A DNA stretch of 64,000 nucleotides, taken from Candidula unifasciata. Lineage: Eukaryota; Mollusca; Gastropoda; Stylommatophora; Geomitridae. The notes under the pieces are model-generated. The model was not told the DNA's origin and made no database searches. It saw nothing but the letters and a program-made list of their open reading frames with translations. Location: NCBI GenBank assembly GCA_905116865.2, contig CAJHNH020004902.1, positions 247,501 through 311,500 of the forward strand, given 5' to 3'. Position 1 is the first letter of the stretch; each line of letters begins with the position of its first letter. Positions 61,401-64,000 of this stretch are shown one piece after another. A program made the translations under genes and the position numbers.

Positions 61401-64000
61401 ATGATTGAAAACCTGCCGCATCGAAATGGATCTGATGTTAACTTAAACTTTTATTTATCTATGGACGAAGCTATTAAGATTACAATTGTAATTTTTAAAT
61501 TGCAGAATACTGATGGAAAAAACCTTTATGGTGGATCATTCTTGTACCATATACAGGAAGATGCCCCTTTAGTGTCTGTGGGAATTGTGGTCAGTATTTT
61601 ATTATCTATCATTTGTCCTCTATGGTGATTCAAAGATGGGTAGAAGATGTAGAGGGTCACCTCTGCTATGACAGAAAGATGTGTGCATGCGGGACATGAA
61701 TGATACATGTATTGAGGTGGACTCCTGGAAACAAGATGCCATGAACCATTTTGTGTGCAGGGGGCACATCAGAAAGGGAAAGAGAATGAAGGAAGAAATA
61801 ATTGCAGAAAGGATGAGAGAGGTAAGCTTCTGAGAAGAAACAGATTAAACACAAATGACAACGGTTCTGAAATCCTATGCTATAATTGTGGAAGTCGTTT
61901 CTGAATGCGGACAGGTTCGGCTAGTTACAGACGCCATTACCATATGTTGTGAGTCCCATTCCTCCTCATAGCACAATGTAACACTGTTGTCTGGAACGAC
62001 AGACAGGTGCCAATCATTATTTATCACAATTAATGTCACTGAACATTGGGCATTACCAAACCTGCTCAGTCTTCCGACGCTGCAGCCAACCTATTGTACC
62101 TCTACTGATTGTTCCCGTGATTGGTCACAATGTCTCTTGACCTCAAAGAACTCACAGTCATGCCCTAATCTGAGATCATGCAGTCATGTTAGCATACAGA
62201 TTCTTACATCCACCAAACTATTCAGCATTCTATTTAGTTTCTTTCAGTTTCCTGCCACAGATACTCTTGCAGGCAAGACCACCCTAGGAAGTGGAATGTC
62301 TGTGGCTGAACTTTTCATGTTAATGACAAACTGTTTAGACAAACATAACTGGGAAATGTGCCAGAGCTCACAGTCATGATATTAACCAATACAAGACAGG
62401 AGTTGTCAGTGTGAGAACACTAAGGAACATACTTAGGAGAGGATCAGAGCACTAATGGGTGTGCCCTATGTTCAGTCAAGATGATCCTGAATTGAACAAT
62501 CAAGCTCAGAAAGGGAAGCAACCACAGTGGAAAATCGGGAAGCTGGGGAAACTCATTACCATTATAAAACATGACAAGGCAGATGTGGTCAAGGCCCTTT
62601 GGGAACAAGCAACGGAATCGGTAGAGAAAGAATATTATTATGGCCTGGAGAGAATGAGGCACCTGGGTGTAACCAGAGGGTCTGGCCGGCTCACTACTCT
62701 CAGAGGAAAGAGAAAGATGGACATATAACCAAATTGTGACCGGTGCCATCAGTATTGTAACTCTGCGCTGGCTGCTGAAGATGAGGATGGAGCATGCATG
62801 GGAATGCCCCGAGTGCGGTAATGTCAGTTCTTTACTCAACAAATCACCATTATAAAGCTGGTCCTTCGCAGAACGTCACACTCATCAAGGTCTGTCTGAA
62901 AGAAATCATATTTGTAAAGATAGTATTGTGTGCAGCGAAGCCAACCTTCACACCGGAGACGGCTCATACATTTGTTTAGATATGCTGTCGAGGATTTCAT
63001 TACCTCCTTACAGCACATTGTCATCTGGGCAGATGGAAAGTTGTCGAGGATTTCGGTACCTCCTTACAGCACAGTGTAACATTGTCATCTGGGCAGATGG
63101 AAAGTTGTCGAGGATTTCGGTACCTCCTTACAGCACAGTGTAACATTGTCATCTGGGCAGATGGAAAGTTGTCGAGGAAATTGCCTTCATTATAAATGTA
63201 GTGAGCAAAGATAATTCTCAACATGGCTTCCTGCGCTTCCTCGGGGGAGAAATTAATTGACCCCCCTAACAAGCTTGTTGGAAAGGCAACTAATCTGAGT
63301 GTGTTTCTCTCGAAGCCAGAGTGCTTCTGCCTGATAAGTAGCTAATGGACTGCTGGAATGCATACAAATTAGCCAGATTTGTAAAACGGATGTGCACACA
63401 AAACTCAAAGTCCAGAACTTTCTGCTGGAGTTTACAGCAAGTGAACATGAAGAAGATGATGCCTCCCTGTGGCACAATGAAACACTGTCATCTGGACAGA
63501 CAGAAGGGTGTCAAGGAAATTGCTTTCATTATCAATGTAAATGTTAGTCAGTTGCATATCCTTTACAGGACATTGCAGAACCAATGCCAGCATTTTGTGG
63601 TTTTTCTAGCCGAATTTAGTTTGCCATTGCTTTCTGGACGGTTTGCTTTTAGTACCACTGTTTAAAGACGCAAGACAAACCGTCCGCGGCTGGGATCGAA
63701 CTCGGTATTGCAAAGCACATTCGCAACATCTAAGCCATAGATGCCATCAGTTTAATGAGGAGATAATACCAGGTTTTTGTTGTAGTAATTTTAGTTTCAG
63801 AAAATATTAAATTTTTATATGCAATTTAATAAAAATAGTAGTAATAAAGTTTATAATTCTAGGAACTACCCTAGAGAAGTGGATAGCATTCTTGCCTTGG
63901 GTCCAGTCTCCTATTAAGTGGTCACCATTTTTTGATTCCATATTATACAGATTGGTCTGGACTACAAGAACCCGTACGTAAACCCCTTCCAAGAGCTGCA
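46406..64000 (+). CDS. ETFDH: electron-transfer flavoprotein:ubiquinone oxidoreductase, 5' half of gene
   Basis: Ten exons joined: 46406-46445, 49065-49169, 50512-50664, 52429-52505, 53597-53678, 55357-55475, 57183-57260, 60168-60380, 61506-61589, 63951->64000 (333 residues so far; the animal enzyme is a little over 600). All nine junctions keep frame with GT/AG sites. This inner-membrane mitochondrial enzyme passes electrons from ETF (fatty-acid, amino-acid and choline oxidation) to ubiquinone. Visible features: a basic presequence ending QRSFATDVP, the motif [23 protein letters not shown]-binding GAGPAG (65-70), [55 protein letters not shown] and GGSFLYH. The 4Fe-4S cysteines lie beyond the window. 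[14 protein letters not shown] insertion of about three residues differs from the human protein. Confidence 0.95.
47350..47775 (+). pseudogene. LINE ORF2 C-terminal fragment
   Basis: [20 protein letters not shown] then [20 protein letters not shown]: the 'et.eH.Lq.CPl...lR...WP......kL.G....L' tail of LINEs carrying RNase H. Confidence 0.75.
47940..48560. repeat. 62-bp minisatellite, about nine copies
   Basis: Unit counted at 62 bp, containing 'gacccatgtcatccagtttt' and 'gatgcctgtcatcagatttt'. One copy lacks three bases (tgctgtctatg) and another has 'tgtcgttgat'. The right-hand copies decay. In ETFDH intron 1. Confidence 0.95.
49065..49169 (+). CDS. ETFDH: ETFDH exon 2
   Basis: Codes [19 protein letters not shown], then [16 protein letters not shown] and one base. 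The TTHYTxYPR..D.RW block is the conserved start of mature ETFDH. The annotated-looking 72-codon frame here is a different reading frame and is a shadow. Acceptor 'attgccag', donor 'aaag|gtatgt'. Confidence 0.92.
49170..50511 (+). other. ETFDH intron 2
   Basis: Contains a family G core (49590-49660), a reverse GAA-tailed repeat scrap (49705-49810, with 'accagctataaacttcagca' duplicated), a reverse family C repeat (49835-50010) and a minus-strand LINE C-terminal scrap (about 50220-50390). Confidence 0.6.
49835..50010 (-). repeat. dispersed repeat family C, reverse
   Basis: 'tgcaatttttcgttatttga', 'gggacctctccaggggcgat' and 'gatgtcctggtggggta'. Confidence 0.8.
50512..50664 (+). CDS. ETFDH: ETFDH exon 3 (FAD-binding fold)
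   Basis: Codes [20 protein letters not shown], then [16 protein letters not shown] and VLEKASEL. This holds the dinucleotide-binding GxGxxG and the acidic/charged end of the Rossmann beta-alpha-beta. Acceptor 'accaaacaacag', donor 'ttgg|gtaagt'. Confidence 0.97.
51010..51290 (-). pseudogene. LINE RT C-terminal fragment
   Basis: Minus strand: [20 protein letters not shown], then PRE. Same ending as 17095-17222. Confidence 0.75.
51980..52345. repeat. inverted pair of GAA-tailed repeats
   Basis: The left copy (+): 'aaaagttgtctaactagggg', 'tagatgtgcacacaaactgc'. The right copy (-): 'tcactccagcagaaagtcca', 'tgtgtgcgcatccattttac', 'tctctcaggcagatgtactt'. Tail-to-tail, with the shared GAAGAAG near 52160. 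Confidence 0.8.
52429..52505 (+). CDS. ETFDH: ETFDH exon 4
   Basis: Codes [20 protein letters not shown] and DWKNMG, ends phase 0. Matches the [12 protein letters not shown]...LFPDWK block of the family. Confidence 0.97.
52506..53596 (+). other. ETFDH intron 4
   Basis: Contains SINE-2 (52535-52790), CTGT-rich DNA (52790-53090), a family G-like core (53165-53235), a short TTC run (53270-53293) and a LINE C-terminal scrap (53310-53530, -). Confidence 0.6.
52535..52790 (+). repeat. SINE-2 (tRNA-derived)
   Basis: Head 'tggcatctgtggcttaggcg' and B-box-like 'ggttcgattccatctgcagg', then 'gtggcaaactactaaacata'. A second copy, reversed, is at 63670-63750. Distinct from SINE-1. Confidence 0.75.
53597..53678 (+). 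CDS. ETFDH: ETFDH exon 5
   Basis: Codes [20 protein letters not shown] and LPIPLLP plus one base; acceptor 'tcaattttag', donor 'ccag|gtttgt'. Confidence 0.95.
54485..54645 (-). repeat. SINE-1, reverse
   Basis: 'actgcctttacttccaagga' and 'atgggtcgacctgggagtgc' are reverse complements of the SINE-1 body. Confidence 0.75.
54675..54945 (+). repeat. GAA-tailed dispersed repeat
   Basis: 'tgtgagttccagggccccgt', 'aggagtcaactaattgggga', 'aacagatgtgcacgcaacac' and 'ggagtttacagccagtgaac', then GAAGAAGG. Confidence 0.85.
55357..55475 (+). CDS. ETFDH: ETFDH exon 6
   Basis: Codes [39 protein letters not shown]. Contains the family's NNxGNY and [10 protein letters not shown] blocks; donor 'gag|gtgagt'. 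Confidence 0.97.
55680..55850 (-). repeat. SINE-3 (tRNA-like), reverse
   Basis: The reverse complement has 'cttggcttctatgtgggaga' and 'cttgggttctaatcctcagt', matching the plus copy at 56740. Confidence 0.55.
56312..56390. repeat. 29-bp tandem repeat, three copies
   Basis: 'ctccctccagtaggtccccg' with 'ggggacccc'; self-complementary GGTCCCCGGGGGACC core. Confidence 0.9.
56440..56700. repeat. 26-bp satellite, about ten copies
   Basis: Unit 'tgatatgacattgacccagt' + gcagtg (26 bp), with the left copies diverged. His/Ile-rich frames on the minus strand are artefacts. Confidence 0.95.
56740..57060 (+). repeat. SINE-3 (tRNA-like)
   Basis: 'actggtttaatggttaagac' (A-box-like), 'gggttctaatgttagagacc', then 'acagcactagccattcaagc'. 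Weak but paired with the reverse copy at 55680. Confidence 0.5.
57183..57260 (+). CDS. ETFDH: ETFDH exon 7
   Basis: Codes [20 protein letters not shown] and KDGSPK; 26 whole codons. Matches [19 protein letters not shown] of the family. Confidence 0.97.
58440..59660 (-). pseudogene. LINE RT-RNase H copy
   Basis: From 59594 on the minus strand: [18 protein letters not shown] (RT box B), [18 protein letters not shown] (degraded YADD box), then [20 protein letters not shown] (RNase H, near 59030), [17 protein letters not shown] (near 58790), HADVKGNK with a stop, and [20 protein letters not shown] (58444-58641). Same family as 24100-25678. Multiple stops: inactive. Confidence 0.9.
59868..60105 (-). 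repeat. SINE-1, reverse
   Basis: 'gtagaccaatcagccctcgg', 'ccgactgcctttacttttca' and 'tctggtgcggattcaaaata', with the tRNA head at the right end (ggcaaacatttagccattgc). Confidence 0.8.
60168..60380 (+). CDS. ETFDH: ETFDH exon 8
   Basis: 71 codons: [79 protein letters not shown] and YGIGLKELW are hallmark ETFDH motifs. Donor 'tttt|gtaagt'. Confidence 0.98.
60475..60745 (+). repeat. SINE-1, full length
   Basis: 'gtcgccatggcgtaatggct' (A box), 'ccaggtcgacccagccttcg', 'gtctataaaaatataggtct' and 'gggacctttacttttt'. The family's cleanest copy in ETFDH. Confidence 0.9.
61100..61420 (+). pseudogene. LINE 3' end with GAT tail
   Basis: [45 protein letters not shown], then 'gcacttgatgatgatgattg'. The same element end as 41440-41690. 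Confidence 0.75.
61506..61589 (+). CDS. ETFDH: ETFDH exon 9
   Basis: Codes [20 protein letters not shown] and PLVSVGIV. The donor is 'gtg|gtcagt' (61590), a weaker site; reading through gives a stop soon after, whereas splicing here restores [12 protein letters not shown], colinear with the family's VxLGLVVGLDYxNP. Confidence 0.95.
62410..62830 (+). pseudogene. LINE 3' region
   Basis: [17 protein letters not shown], then [37 protein letters not shown], and (frameshifted) [20 protein letters not shown]. Same family as 28186-28740 and 40455-41000. Confidence 0.75.
62993..63174. repeat. 64-bp tandem repeat, about three copies
   Basis: 'aggatttcggtacctcctta' ... 'gcagatggaaagttgtcg'; the first copy lacks about ten bases. 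Confidence 0.9.
63260..63460 (+). repeat. GAA-tailed dispersed repeat
   Basis: 'aaaacggatgtgcacacaaa', 'aactttctgctggagtttac' and 'agcaagtgaacatgaagaag'. Confidence 0.85.
63670..63750 (-). repeat. SINE-2 head, reverse
   Basis: The reverse complement reads 'tggcatctatggcttagatg' and 'ccgagttcgatcccagccgc', the head of the element at 52535. Confidence 0.7.
63951..64000 (+). CDS. ETFDH: ETFDH exon 10, cut by window end
   Basis: Codes [17 protein letters not shown] and continues past the window. Acceptor 'tccatattatacag'. Fits the family's GLDYxNPYLxPFxEFQ. Confidence 0.95.
   Translation, partial: MGLDYKNPYVNPFQEL

Larger units (their letters stand above)
60381..61505 (+). other. ETFDH intron 8
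   Basis: Contains SINE-1 (60475-60745), a minus LINE scrap (60755-60860: [20 protein letters not shown]) and a plus LINE 3' end (61100-61420). Confidence 0.65.
61590..63950 (+). other. ETFDH intron 9
   Basis: Contains a LINE RNase H/3' scrap (62410-62830), a 64-bp tandem (62993-63174), related scraps near 61960 and 63470 ('cacagtgtaacattgtcatc'-like), a family E scrap (62862), a GAA-tailed repeat (63260-63460) and a reverse SINE-2 (63670-63750). Confidence 0.65.

Overview
This is a repeat-rich, intron-rich nuclear segment from an animal. The identified coding sequence has long introns with GT/AG splice sites. The rest is dominated by decayed non-LTR retrotransposons, tRNA-derived SINE-like elements, and very long di-, tri- and tetranucleotide arrays. 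The overall style suggests a lophotrochozoan, most likely a mollusc and perhaps a heterobranch gastropod. That placement is inference from the repeats and the ETFDH protein, not a demonstrated assignment.

Only two protein-coding genes are supported, both on the + strand. (1) At 32703-40141 there is a two-exon gene for a mucin-like, single-pass membrane protein of about 1524 residues. A small exon encodes a signal peptide. It is joined in phase, across a 2.9 kb intron, to one giant exon carrying a Ser/Thr/Glu-rich ectodomain, 19 eight-residue PTS repeats, a two-cysteine juxtamembrane domain, one membrane helix and a 267-residue tail. (2) From 46406 to beyond 64000 lies ETFDH (electron-transfer flavoprotein:ubiquinone oxidoreductase). 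Ten exons were joined by hand, all in phase, covering residues 1 to about 333. The 3' half of the gene is outside the window.

Layout. 1-32.6 kb is a gene desert made of LINE fragments, at least six families of short dispersed repeat, and minisatellites with 30, 31, 37, 42, 43 and 64 bp units. It also holds huge TTC, GAA, CTA, GATA, CA and TA arrays. 32.7-40.1 kb is the mucin-like gene; its intron holds a roughly 790 bp inverted repeat built of TAG and CTA arrays. 40.1-46.3 kb is a second LINE graveyard. 46.4-64 kb is ETFDH, with introns packed with the same repeat families.

The two genes show no functional link. ETFDH is mitochondrial electron transport; the mucin-like protein is predicted to act at the cell surface. 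The most interesting non-coding signals are the large palindrome in the mucin intron, two minisatellites that grew inside LINE coding sequence, and a dispersed element with a GAA-rich tail that appears to seed triplet arrays.
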